Of a DNA stretch of 64,000 bases, positions 35,684-44,800 are shown piece by piece; position 1 is the stretch's first letter; each line of letters opens with the position of its first letter. The stretch covers positions 22,272-86,271 of the forward strand of contig JALZUQ010000046.1 of NCBI GenBank assembly GCA_023301465.1, given 5' to 3'. The notes beneath the pieces were generated by a model. The model was not told the origin of the DNA. It did not search any database and saw nothing but the letters and a program-made list of their open reading frames with translations. The DNA comes from Oligoflexales bacterium (GTDB lineage: Bacteria > Bdellovibrionota_B > Oligoflexia > Oligoflexales > JALZUQ01). Made by a program: the position numbers and the translations under genes.

Positions 35684-36612
35684 GTATAACCAAAAAAATA
35701 TTAATCAATCATCATGATAAATTGCTAGAAGCTTTTTCTGGGTATCGTGATTTTTGTCGTATTTTGACAGATGGTTACGCTCTGATTGCTTCTGACATGA
35801 CTCTAATCGACTGCAATCAAGAATTTTGTAGAATGCTAGAAGGAAAAAAGAAAAGGCTTCTCAAAGAAGGTCAAGTATCTAATATGTTTGAGGTTTTTCT
35901 AGGAGAGAAGCAAGTAGCTCTAGAAGATCTCTTAGATATTAATAAGCCTCAAAGAGTTGACCAAGTCACGATGTGTGTGAATGGAAACAAGCTACTAGTA
36001 GTGATTTCATATTTCCCGTTTTTTGATAATGGTATTTACTTAGGTTCACTTGCTATTTTTAGAAATATGACTGACGAATCTATTTTGCAGTATAAGTATA
36101 AAGATAAATACTTAGAAGCAATGACAGACCCATTAACAGAACTTAAAAACCGTAGTTACTTTATGCAAGAGCTTGAACGTTTGACAGAATTATATTTTGA
36201 AGACAAACAAAATAATTATTTTTCGGTTGTTTTATTAGATATTGATTATTTTAAAAAGGTTAATGACACATACGGCCATCAAGCTGGTGATGCAGTATTG
36301 GTAGAAGTAGCGAAATCGCTAAGAAAAAATGTGTTCGAAAGTGATATTGTAGGTCGCTACGGTGGTGAAGAGTTTGTGATTTTATTTCCTAACGTAAATC
36401 TAAATGACGCTATGCGAATCTGTGAGCGGCTGCGAAGAAAGCTTGAATCAAAAACAATAACCCATGACTCAAAGAAAATTAAAATCACTGCTAGTTTTGG
36501 TGTTACTCAAATTTCTGGTAACTCAGATAAAGCGAATTTAATGCTAGAAAGAGCTGATACTGCTCTCTACGAAGCGAAAGACGCAGGTCGCAACCAAGTA
36601 AAATCCAAATGA
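35680..36612 (+). CDS. PAS-GGDEF diguanylate cyclase
   Basis: The 310-residue protein starts with a PAS-like domain (about 20-135; ALIASDMTLIDCNQEF is typical) and ends in a GGDEF domain. Its catalytic GGEEF is at 228-232 with TDPLTELKNR, LDIDYFKKVNDTYGHQAGDAVL and RYGGEEFVILFP intact, so it should make c-di-GMP. The inhibitory RxxD site is lost: FESD stands at that place, so product feedback through this site is not expected. The start overlaps the STAS gene stop. The operon suggests control of c-di-GMP synthesis by a phosphatase/STAS switch. Confidence 0.9.
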   Translation: MSITKKILINHHDKLLEAFSGYRDFCRILTDGYALIASDMTLIDCNQEFCRMLEGKKKRLLKEGQVSNMFEVFLGEKQVALEDLLDINKPQRVDQVTMCVNGNKLLVVISYFPFFDNGIYLGSLAIFRNMTDESILQYKYKDKYLEAMTDPLTELKNRSYFMQELERLTELYFEDKQNNYFSVVLLDIDYFKKVNDTYGHQAGDAVLVEVAKSLRKNVFESDIVGRYGGEEFVILFPNVNLNDAMRICERLRRKLESKTITHDSKKIKITASFGVTQISGNSDKANLMLERADTALYEAKDAGRNQVKSK

Positions 36613-36675
36613 TGGGTTTTGATTTCTTGAAAAACTTAATTTAAATAAATGAATACTGATGAATCCCGATCATCT

Positions 36676-37521
36676 TTAGTAAGAATCTATCGGAGGCCCA
36701 TCAGGGAGCGAAAACCACTTAGTAGAAGAAATTTCTTTTAGGCTGGATAGTATTTTCTTATTCTTGGCAACGAATGCACTTGAATCTAAAATGAGTCTTT
36801 TTCTACATTTTTCTATTTTGTAAATTTTAGAATAGTAGCCAAAGTACTTTCCGTTCATGCCTAAGCACGCTTCATCAATAGGTATGATCTCAATAGTGTC
36901 TTTTGATGAACTGAGGTTTTGTTTTGAATATTCACTATCAATAGATGATGAGATTTTTTTGCCATTTTTAATGCGAAAAAAAACATTTTGAGGCATGGCA
37001 AGTATTGTTTTGCCACCGGGTGGCTTCCCTTTGCTGTGTTGAATATAGCTTGTCCAATCAGGGAACTCTCTTTTTTTGCAGTTTTCTATGTAGTAAACAC
37101 TTACGTTTGAAAAAGTGACGTATTTACCCTCAATTTTATTGCAAGCAAAATCTCTTGGAGGTCTCAAGTCATCAATTTTTTTTCCAGTAGGAATATTTCT
37201 TATAACTTCAGCTTCTACTGGATGAATCTTGGTTTTTTGTTTGGTTAGTTTTGAAATTTCTGTAGATGAGGCTACTTGCCGACGTTTACAGTTTTGAATT
37301 TTGTAAACCTTTTGGTAGTAACTAATGAAACTGCCTTCATATTTTTTGCAAAATTTTACGGTTTGTCTTGGATTCGGTTTTATGACTTCAGGAGCTTTGT
37401 ATGGTTTTGTTTCAAACTCTATTACTTCCCCTTTACTGTCATTTTTACCCGGTGCACCTATAGTGGTAAGTTCACAAAGAAAGTAAAGAAAGATACATGC
37501 TAATATAGTTAATTTATTCAT
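36676..37521 (-). CDS. Exported protein with three cysteine-bounded repeats
   Basis: After a signal peptide (hydrophobic 6-18) the 281-residue product contains three repeats of about 75 residues. Each begins with a Cys and the pattern C-x3-x-G-x-(Y/F)-(V/I/F) and goes on with Y-Y-x-K-x-Y-x-I-x-x-C-(K/R)-(K/R)-R. Examples are SYYQKVYKIQNCKRR, TFSNVSVYYIENCKKR and GYYSKIYKIEKCRKR. Each repeat has two Cys, probably a disulfide. No known domain was recognised. Basic YxIxxCKxR ends suggest binding to an acidic polymer such as polysaccharide, but this is inference. Confidence 0.7.
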   Translation of the reverse strand: MNKLTILACIFLYFLCELTTIGAPGKNDSKGEVIEFETKPYKAPEVIKPNPRQTVKFCKKYEGSFISYYQKVYKIQNCKRRQVASSTEISKLTKQKTKIHPVEAEVIRNIPTGKKIDDLRPPRDFACNKIEGKYVTFSNVSVYYIENCKKREFPDWTSYIQHSKGKPPGGKTILAMPQNVFFRIKNGKKISSSIDSEYSKQNLSSSKDTIEIIPIDEACLGMNGKYFGYYSKIYKIEKCRKRLILDSSAFVAKNKKILSSLKEISSTKWFSLPDGPPIDSY

Positions 37522-37539
37522 GTTTTTATTATAAGGTCT

Positions 37540-38142
37540 TTATCTAAACAAATCAAAATGAAATTGTTTGATGCACAATTCACGAAGTCCAGCTAGCGGG
37601 AGCCCAACTACATTTGTATATGCTCCAGTAAGAGATTTGATGAATACTGCTCCAATGCCCTGTGCACCATAGGAACCAGCTTTGTCCATTGGTTCACCAG
37701 TTTCTATGTAGCGTTGAATAGTGTTTGCATCCATGGGGCTTAGAGTCACATCTGTTTTCTCTATAGATATAAATGCCTCACTTTGTGTCGTAGCATTGAC
37801 TTTCATAATGCCATATCCCGTTAAGACCTTGTGGGTCTTGCCTTGTATCTTTAGAAGCATGTTTTTTGCGTCATTTTGATTGAGAGGTTTTTCTAATACT
37901 TCGTCTTGAAAGACAACAATGGTGTCAGCTGCAATAAGTAAATAGTCTTGATTTTTATTTTTAGGTAGCTCCTTAGCGACTGCTTCTAATTTTTCCTTCG
38001 TATTACGTTTAATGTACTCTGTCGCTGATTCGTGATCTTGCTTTTCCTCGTGAATATTTGGAACGTGTATTTCAGGTGATAAACCAATCGACCTCAATAA
38101 GTCTTTTCTTCTGGGAGAACCACTCGCGAGTATGATTTTCAT
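37540..38142 (-). CDS. maf: Maf family nucleoside triphosphate pyrophosphatase
   Basis: Maf/YhdE proteins hydrolyse noncanonical or canonical dTTP/UTP to monophosphates and affect septum formation. The 200-residue protein has the SGSPRRKDLLRSIGL start, YLLIAADTIVVFQDEVLEKP (catalytic Asp), THKVLTGYGI and EPMDKAGSYGAQGIGA. It overlaps the upstream tsaC by 4 nt (ATGA) and closes the purD-purE-tsaC-maf operon. Confidence 0.92.
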   Translation of the reverse strand: MKIILASGSPRRKDLLRSIGLSPEIHVPNIHEEKQDHESATEYIKRNTKEKLEAVAKELPKNKNQDYLLIAADTIVVFQDEVLEKPLNQNDAKNMLLKIQGKTHKVLTGYGIMKVNATTQSEAFISIEKTDVTLSPMDANTIQRYIETGEPMDKAGSYGAQGIGAVFIKSLTGAYTNVVGLPLAGLRELCIKQFHFDLFR

Positions 38143-38771
38143 GGGGTAACCTCTATGTTTGAGTCAAATGCCATTATTTTATTTAAGAATTCAGGGTCTC
38201 CAGCTCTAAGCAAAATAAGTCTACCGTCAACGGTTCCCTTTATGATGGTTGAAGGGTGTCGTTTTTTATTGTCTTGCTCATTTAATGGGTAAGTCATGTT
38301 AGGAATAATAATATTTTGGATGTCTTCTGATTTACAAAAATCAGTAGCTTCTTGCCAATTTTTAGCGTGTTCTTTCCCAGAAACATTAACACTAGTGCTA
38401 ATAAGTGGGGAAGGAGCCCACGCTAACAACTCTCGAAACCACTCCAAACCAATGCTTTTAATCAATGGAAATCTTAGTGCAGTGGTTGATTGGTTTTTTG
38501 ACTCATGCACAAAAGTTAATGGCCCCGGCCAAAATTTTTCAAGTAATTTTACGCTACGGTCGTGGAGTGTTGAAAACTCAGAGTAAGCTTGTTCAAATGA
38601 GCCAACTAATCCAATAAACCCTTGCCTGTTTTTGGTTACTTTTTTGATGTTAGAAATTTTTAAGACGGAGTCTTTATGATGTGAAAGGCAACCAATACCC
38701 GGAAGAGTATCGGTAGGATGCAAAAAAATTGAGCCTCCCTCAAGTTTGATTTTTATTTCTGATAGATTCAT
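38139..38771 (-). CDS. tsaC: Threonylcarbamoyl-AMP synthase (TsaC/YrdC)
   Basis: TsaC makes threonylcarbamoyl-AMP for the t6A37 modification of ANN-decoding tRNAs. The 211-residue enzyme has GGSIFLHPTDTLPGIGCLS (start of YrdC fold), WPGPLTFVH, ALRFP, LISTSVNVSGKEHA and the RHPSTIIKGTVDGRLILLRAGD end. The last is the signature of this family. The C-terminal Sua5 domain is absent, so it is TsaC and not Sua5. The frame runs on into purE; the ATG at 38771, 10 bp after the purE stop, is the natural start. Confidence 0.92.
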   Translation of the reverse strand: MNLSEIKIKLEGGSIFLHPTDTLPGIGCLSHHKDSVLKISNIKKVTKNRQGFIGLVGSFEQAYSEFSTLHDRSVKLLEKFWPGPLTFVHESKNQSTTALRFPLIKSIGLEWFRELLAWAPSPLISTSVNVSGKEHAKNWQEATDFCKSEDIQNIIIPNMTYPLNEQDNKKRHPSTIIKGTVDGRLILLRAGDPEFLNKIMAFDSNIEVTP

Positions 38772-38781
38772 TGAGTCGTAT

Positions 38782-39285
38782 TTATTTTTTTGGGTTAAAG
38801 ATAATTTGGTTGTCTTTATCTGATTGAATGACGTCTTGTGCCATTTTTCTTCTGAAGTTTCCAAGTTTTTCTTTGATGCTTGCATCAAAGACACTCATAG
38901 AATGAACGGCGTATAGACATCCATTTGCAAACCCTGAGCCACCTAAACCCATTGTTGCAACGGGGATTCCAGCAGGCATTTGACCCATAGATAACAATGC
39001 GTCAAAACCGGCAGTGGATGGGTTGAAGACGGGGACAGCAATCACTGGAGTAAGAGTCGCTGCAGCTGCTACACCAGCAAGGTGTGCAGACTTACCAGCA
39101 ACGCAAATAATTGCCTTTCCGCCTTGTTCATCAAAATCGTGTATTAATTTGTGAACCATTTCAGGGGTTCTGTGTGCAGATGCTACTCTTAACTCAAAGC
39201 TTATTCCTAGCTCCTTGAGATATCCTAGTCCTTTGTCTGTAATTTTAAGATCTGATTGTGAACCAAGTAAAATTAAAATATCCAA
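38782..39285 (-). CDS. purE: N5-carboxyaminoimidazole ribonucleotide mutase
   Basis: PurE moves the carboxyl group of N5-CAIR to make CAIR in purine synthesis. The 167-residue protein has the class I PurE pattern: LLGSQSDLK, LRVASAHRTPEMVH, AKGxAG-like VAGKSAHLAGVAAAAT, PVIAVPV and ALLSMGQMPAGIPVATMGLG. The start is TTG 39285, with AGGAGG 6 nt upstream. No PurK lies next to it. purD ends 14 bp upstream on the same strand. Confidence 0.93.
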   Translation of the reverse strand: MDILILLGSQSDLKITDKGLGYLKELGISFELRVASAHRTPEMVHKLIHDFDEQGGKAIICVAGKSAHLAGVAAAATLTPVIAVPVFNPSTAGFDALLSMGQMPAGIPVATMGLGGSGFANGCLYAVHSMSVFDASIKEKLGNFRRKMAQDVIQSDKDNQIIFNPKK

Positions 39286-39299
39286 GATGAACCTCCTAC

Positions 39300-40595
39300 T
39301 TATTTTGGTGATGGAATAGATGAAAACTTAAAATGAATGTCGCTTCTGTATTTTGTTCCAGGCATATCATGGTGAATTTTCTCAATGGCATGATACGCAT
39401 TGTTTCTAGCTGCTTCTGGGTCTTTATTGCTTGAGCTGACCGTGAGAAGCCTTCCAGATGTTGTGGTAAGATTGTTGGACCCATTGGTTTTTTGAAAACC
39501 TGATCCAAAAATTTTTGTTTGTTTTTTTAGGTTTTTTGAATGATACAAATGTTGGTGTTTAGAAGATTCATAGGGGTAACCATCGCCTGCTAAAACCACT
39601 CCTAAATGAAAAAGGTTGTCATCTAGGTCTTTTGGTGGTTGAGGGCCTTCGTGTATACAATACTCAAGATACTCACCCCAATCTTGAGATTGGTTTCGAA
39701 CCATCACTTGGGTTTCTGGATCACCCATGCGGCAATTAAACTCAATTACTTTTGGTCCGTTTAATCCCCACATCAACCCAACGTACAAGAACCCTATATA
39801 TGGATTGCCATGTTCTTTCATGACATTTATTAAAGGAGTGATAATTTGATTTTCTACGGTTTCTTGTGCATTAGAAGGTAGCCATGGTACAGGACTATAA
39901 CAGCCCATACCGCCAGTATTTGGGCCGAGGTCACCATCTTTTAATCGTTTGAAGTCTACTGCAAAGCCAAGGTGTAGTTTTCTTCTATTATTACCAAGCA
40001 TAGAGAAGAAAGAACATTCTCGGCCTTCTAAAAATTCTTCTACAATAAAAGGTGCTTTTGAAATTTCTTTGAGCTTAAAAAAATGATATGCGTTCTTCAA
40101 ATCATCATGGCTGTGAATCACAAAAACACCTTTTCCACCAGCTAAACCATCATATTTCATAACGCAGCTTCTATGAGAGGCTAGATGTTTTTCACAAGCA
40201 TCATGAGCTTCTTGATGGCTTAAGTGCTCGGAGTAAGATGCAGTGGGTATATTCGCTTTTAACATCATTTTTTTTGCAAAGCTCTTTGAGCATTCAAGTT
40301 GAGCTGCAGCTTGACTTGGTCCAAAAACAGGGATGTTTTTTTGAGACAGGTAATCAGAAATTCCAGCAGCAAGTGGTCCTTCAGGCCCCACTACAACCGA
40401 GTCTATTTGATGTTGGGTACACAGATTTACAATATTTCTGAAATCAAAAGCTGAAGAGTCTGAAAATATTTGATTTGCTTCACCCATGAGGGGGTTGCCC
40501 GGGAGTGCACCTACCCAAGAAACTGCTTTTGATTTGGATAGTTTCCAAACAATCGCATGTTCTCTTGAACCGCTTCCAATCACAAGAACCCGCAT
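39300..40595 (-). CDS. purD: Phosphoribosylamine-glycine ligase
   Basis: PurD joins glycine to phosphoribosylamine with ATP (step 2 of purine synthesis). The 431-residue protein starts MRVLVIGSGSREHAIVWKL and has VVGPEGPLAAGI, KYDGLAGGKGVFV (ATP-grasp lysine), DLGPNTGGMGCYSP and VIEFNCRMGDPETQ. GTG 40601 in the same frame is an alternative start; ATG 40595 with GAGGTG upstream is chosen. It is the first gene of purD-purE-tsaC-maf. Confidence 0.94.
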   Translation of the reverse strand: MRVLVIGSGSREHAIVWKLSKSKAVSWVGALPGNPLMGEANQIFSDSSAFDFRNIVNLCTQHQIDSVVVGPEGPLAAGISDYLSQKNIPVFGPSQAAAQLECSKSFAKKMMLKANIPTASYSEHLSHQEAHDACEKHLASHRSCVMKYDGLAGGKGVFVIHSHDDLKNAYHFFKLKEISKAPFIVEEFLEGRECSFFSMLGNNRRKLHLGFAVDFKRLKDGDLGPNTGGMGCYSPVPWLPSNAQETVENQIITPLINVMKEHGNPYIGFLYVGLMWGLNGPKVIEFNCRMGDPETQVMVRNQSQDWGEYLEYCIHEGPQPPKDLDDNLFHLGVVLAGDGYPYESSKHQHLYHSKNLKKQTKIFGSGFQKTNGSNNLTTTSGRLLTVSSSNKDPEAARNNAYHAIEKIHHDMPGTKYRSDIHFKFSSIPSPK

Positions 40596-40832
40596 AGACA
40601 CCTCATTTTTGCCTAGTCATCTTTGGTGGTTTTATCATGTCTTAACCATAGAAGATTGCAAGGCTTAAGAGTATAAATTGTTAAATTAAACACTCATGCT
40701 GGGCTATATGGAGGCAGTTATTTTGTGTATTTGGTGGCAAATATTTCAATAAAACACTTGTTGTATTAGGAGTTTATCATTTTATCCGATACATAGTTAA
40801 GTCATATACGCCTTTATGAGGGAGTTCACAGA

Positions 40833-41825
40833 TTGAGTGACATAAAAGATTATTTAGAATTCTGGCAAGCTAGCCATCCTGTTTTTATTCATTGGGATGG
40901 TCGTGAAGGTTTTTATAAAAGTCGGACATTACAAGAGACGGTGACCCGGTTGCTAGCGTACATGAGAAGAACTCCAAGTGTTCACTTTATTTACGGTTCT
41001 CCTGCAATGGGGAAAACAACCATCACAAGATACTGTACAACCGAGTTATCTAGCCACATTTGGGATGTTTGTTGGATGAGTCTTGCTACTAATATAGACC
41101 ATGACCAATGGGTCTTTCCAAAGTTAGCATCTTTTTTTGGAATACACTCTGGATTATCACGTAAGCAAAAAATATACGAGGTTGGACGTCACTTAGACCT
41201 TATGGTGGAAGATAAGCGAAAACTATGCATTGTTGTAGATAGTGCAGATAGACTTACTACAGATCTAGCTTTTGGAGAAATAGATACTCTCCTGCAACTT
41301 CAAGATATTTCCAAGCATTGTGTAAGTTTTGTTTTTGTGGGGCGTCATAAATTATATAAAATGGCACAAAGACAACACAGTTTACAATCGCGTACTGGGT
41401 GTTTGCATGAGGTCGATAGGTGGAGTTATAAAGACTTTAGTGATTTTATAGGTTACGCAATACATAAACAGCCAAAGTGCACTTTAGATATACCAGAACA
41501 AATAAGAAAAGAAATATACGATCAATATCAAGGTCAAATCGGTCTTATGGCCTCCACTTTAGAAAATCTTTGCATCGAATCTTTCATACAGCAATCGAAA
41601 GATATTTTGAAAGTGTTTCAAGAGCAGAAACAAAAAATATTGATGCCTAGTAATTTTGCTAAAATAGATTCCAGCACGCATCAAAAATCAATGAATAAAG
41701 TTCAGTCAAGCGTCCAAATGATTCAAAAAGAAGGATCTCCTGATTACGATAGAGACATTAATTCGCACCAAGCAAATGAGTCAGAAAATATTCCTCTAAG
41801 CTCGTTATTTAAGAAAAATGCTTAA
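40833..41825 (+). CDS. AAA-type P-loop ATPase in an operon with tamB/tamA
   Basis: The 330-residue protein has Walker A GSPAMGKTT (55-63) and Walker B LCIVVDSAD (131-139), followed by VSFVFVGRHKLYKMA (sensor-like). This matches ExeA/AAA_22-like ATPases of the secretion-ATPase type. Residues about 265-330 are Ser/Gln/Lys-rich and probably flexible. No membrane segment is seen. It overlaps tamB by 8 nt. TTG 40833 with GAGGGAG 7 nt upstream is the start. ATPases are not part of the standard Tam system, so a role in assembly, cell-wall binding or control is inferred only from linkage. Confidence 0.75.
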   Translation: MSDIKDYLEFWQASHPVFIHWDGREGFYKSRTLQETVTRLLAYMRRTPSVHFIYGSPAMGKTTITRYCTTELSSHIWDVCWMSLATNIDHDQWVFPKLASFFGIHSGLSRKQKIYEVGRHLDLMVEDKRKLCIVVDSADRLTTDLAFGEIDTLLQLQDISKHCVSFVFVGRHKLYKMAQRQHSLQSRTGCLHEVDRWSYKDFSDFIGYAIHKQPKCTLDIPEQIRKEIYDQYQGQIGLMASTLENLCIESFIQQSKDILKVFQEQKQKILMPSNFAKIDSSTHQKSMNKVQSSVQMIQKEGSPDYDRDINSHQANESENIPLSSLFKKNA

Positions 41826-44800
41826 GTATCTACCAAGGATAGCCATTGTATTTGTGGTGTTTTTAATAATCTTGAGGTTTGTAGTAGAAACTACATTCGT
41901 TAAAAATAAAATTGTCCAAGAGGTGAATACTTATCTTCAAAGTGACCTAAATCTTCACCTTAATATGAATAGCTTTGAACTCGGTTTTTTTCCTCCTGCT
42001 CTACATGCTTATAACGTACAGATATTTCCAAACGATCAACGTAAAAACCCATTGTTAAAGGCTAATAGAGTCTCGATTATACCGTCGTTATTAAAAGCAA
42101 TAATATTTAAGTTTGGAATCCAAGAATTCCAATTGGTTTCCCCATTTTTAAATATTAATAAGATTAAAGATCACTTTGAAAAACTAGATTTATCTAAAAA
42201 TAAAAAGAAACAAAATGATGTATGGCCGTTATCTTTGGATTCGCCAATTAACCTCGTTCGTATTTTTCAGGCACAGTTATATTATGGTGTGGGTGATGTG
42301 GAGTATACAGCCAGTAATGTGAATACTGTTTTAGACTTTGAAGGGCGAGATGAACTAAGGATTTATGGCAGCATTGCTGGAACTTCTATGATTCAGTCTA
42401 ATAAAATTCTCATGAATGATCTCGCGTTAAGCTTAGATGTTAAGTTGGATCGTTCTGGTTTGGATTTTAAGTACCTTAAAATGAATAGCTCAAAATTCAC
42501 TATGACAGCAAAGGGGAGAGTTTTACCGATTCTTGGAGAAGTTGTTAATGCAAAAACAGTTAAAAACATTGAAGATGTTCTTGATAAAGTTGATAGTATT
42601 TTTGTAAACACGAAAAAAAGAGAATTTCTAGGTGTTAAAGGCGATCTTGAGTTAGATCTGGTGAATAGTGATTTGTCTTTTGTGAATAATTTTCTTGATA
42701 AGCCTAGCCTTTTAGGAGAGGTGGTGGGCTCTGGAAAAATAAAGATCAATCACAAATTTGGTGCAGATTTTTCAAAAGCTATTCTAGGTTCTTTTAACCT
42801 TAGATCAAATGACGCAATGATTGATGATTTTTCATTGTTGTTGTCTGAGTTTGAAGGTGAGATTTCATCAGGGAAAATCAAATTTAATAGAATTAATGTG
42901 AAAAATGAGTTTTTGGAATTGGCGAATGCAACAGGTGAAATTGGTCTGAGCTCCGATGTCCCTTTAGAATTTTCAGTAGTTCCAGAAAACTTGCGAATGA
43001 AAAATATTATGCGTGTCTTGGATGCAGATTTTGATTTTATAGATTTTGCATTAGATAGTAAAAAACTAACTTTGAAGGGGCAGGGTGATCCATTTAATTT
43101 AACCCTTGGTGGAACCGGTCGTATTCATGGGATTAGTTTTGCAGAAATTCCACAAGAGCGTATTCTCAATGAAAAAGAATTTGTTTGTCCGATAAAAGTA
43201 AATTTAGATATTTCAAATCAGGGTCTAGACTTTAATAATACTGTAGGAAGCTGTTCTCATAGTGGCGGTTTAGTGAGTGATCTGAGGTTAGAGGGCAATG
43301 TTTATTTTGAGAGAGAAGAGTCTTTAAAGTTAGATATTATAGCGAATAGTTTTGGGGCGAGTTTTTTTGAAACTTTTATTCCGAAAAAGATTTCTGGTGT
43401 TGCTGACTGGAAATTAAAGCTTAGGAATCCTAGTGGTATTATACAGATGCCTTTAATTTTAAAAACGAAGGATTTAAAAATAGGAAGTTTTTTAACAAAA
43501 GAAGTGAATGTTGATGGGGATATATTTCAAGATAAAATAGTACTTAATAAAACAAAGTTATCTGTGTTAAATACACAGAAAAAACCTGATAAAGTCGAAG
43601 GAAAAGCGTCATTTTATTTTAATGCTGATAAATCAGTTCATTTTGTTTTAAATAAATCTAGCTTGCCTAGTTCAAGTGTGAAGCAGTTGATGGCGACATT
43701 TTTTGATGTAGAACAGGTTAGTTTTGATGTCTCTTATGTTGATGGGTCAATCAGAGGCCCTCTTATGCAACCGTTTTTATGGAAGCCAAACTTAAAGTTA
43801 AGCGTTAATGATGTTAAATACGGAGATAATCATGTTGTTAAAACTATAAGTGCAAATGTCAAATCAACATCTAAAAAAACCGTCAAAATATCAAATATTA
43901 AAGCAACGAATAATGATTGGAGTCTTAGAGGTGCTTTAGATTATAAAAGATCCCAGTCACGTAATGCGGTACGAAACTCTTTAGGGTATACGTCTGCTGA
44001 TACATTAAGAGGCGAGTTTACTGGGGTTGGGAAAGCTATGAAACTTCAAAATCTGCCTTATATAGGTTCAATCATTCCTGAATCTTTAGCTCTTAAAAGT
44101 GATGTTAGTCACAAGTTTTTTATAACAGGCAAGATAAATGATCCAAAAATATCAGGGGACACTTTGTTTCAGGCGTTGACTTATCAAGGCAAAAAAATGC
44201 CCAATGTTACTAGTCAGTTAAAATTTCAGAAAGAGGATCTAAATATATCTTACGCTTCGGTTGATCGTACACTAAATGGATTTTATAAATTAGCATTAGA
44301 TACCAATAAATTTTCCACTAAATTATCTTTGAAGAATTATCTTTTAAACTTTTTATTCAGTAAAAAAATAAAATTCGATCCAAGAAACTATTCCTATGTA
44401 AGTGCCGATTTAAACTATCAAGGTGTTGTGTCTGATTTTTTTGGTGGGGACGGGGAGCTTGATTTGAAAAATTTTGTTGTAAATTTACGACAGGATTTTT
44501 TTGAAGGGGATTCAAAAATATTTTATCGTTTAGAGCAACCAAGTAAAATAAAGATAGCAAAAGGCAAGGTTATTGTTTCCAGTGCTGGTGTTAATTTCAG
44601 AGGTAATTTTGGCGATTTATCGATTTGGAATGAACGTACTCAAAATAAAGGATTAGACTTACGCTTTAAAGGCAATATGATGTTTAAAGTGTTGCCTGCA
44701 CTTATTCCGAATATAGAGCTTGCAAGCGGCGGTGCATTATACTCTGGGCGTTTTTTTCGAAGTGATGGTACTTATAAATATTATGTTGACGTAAAAAACA

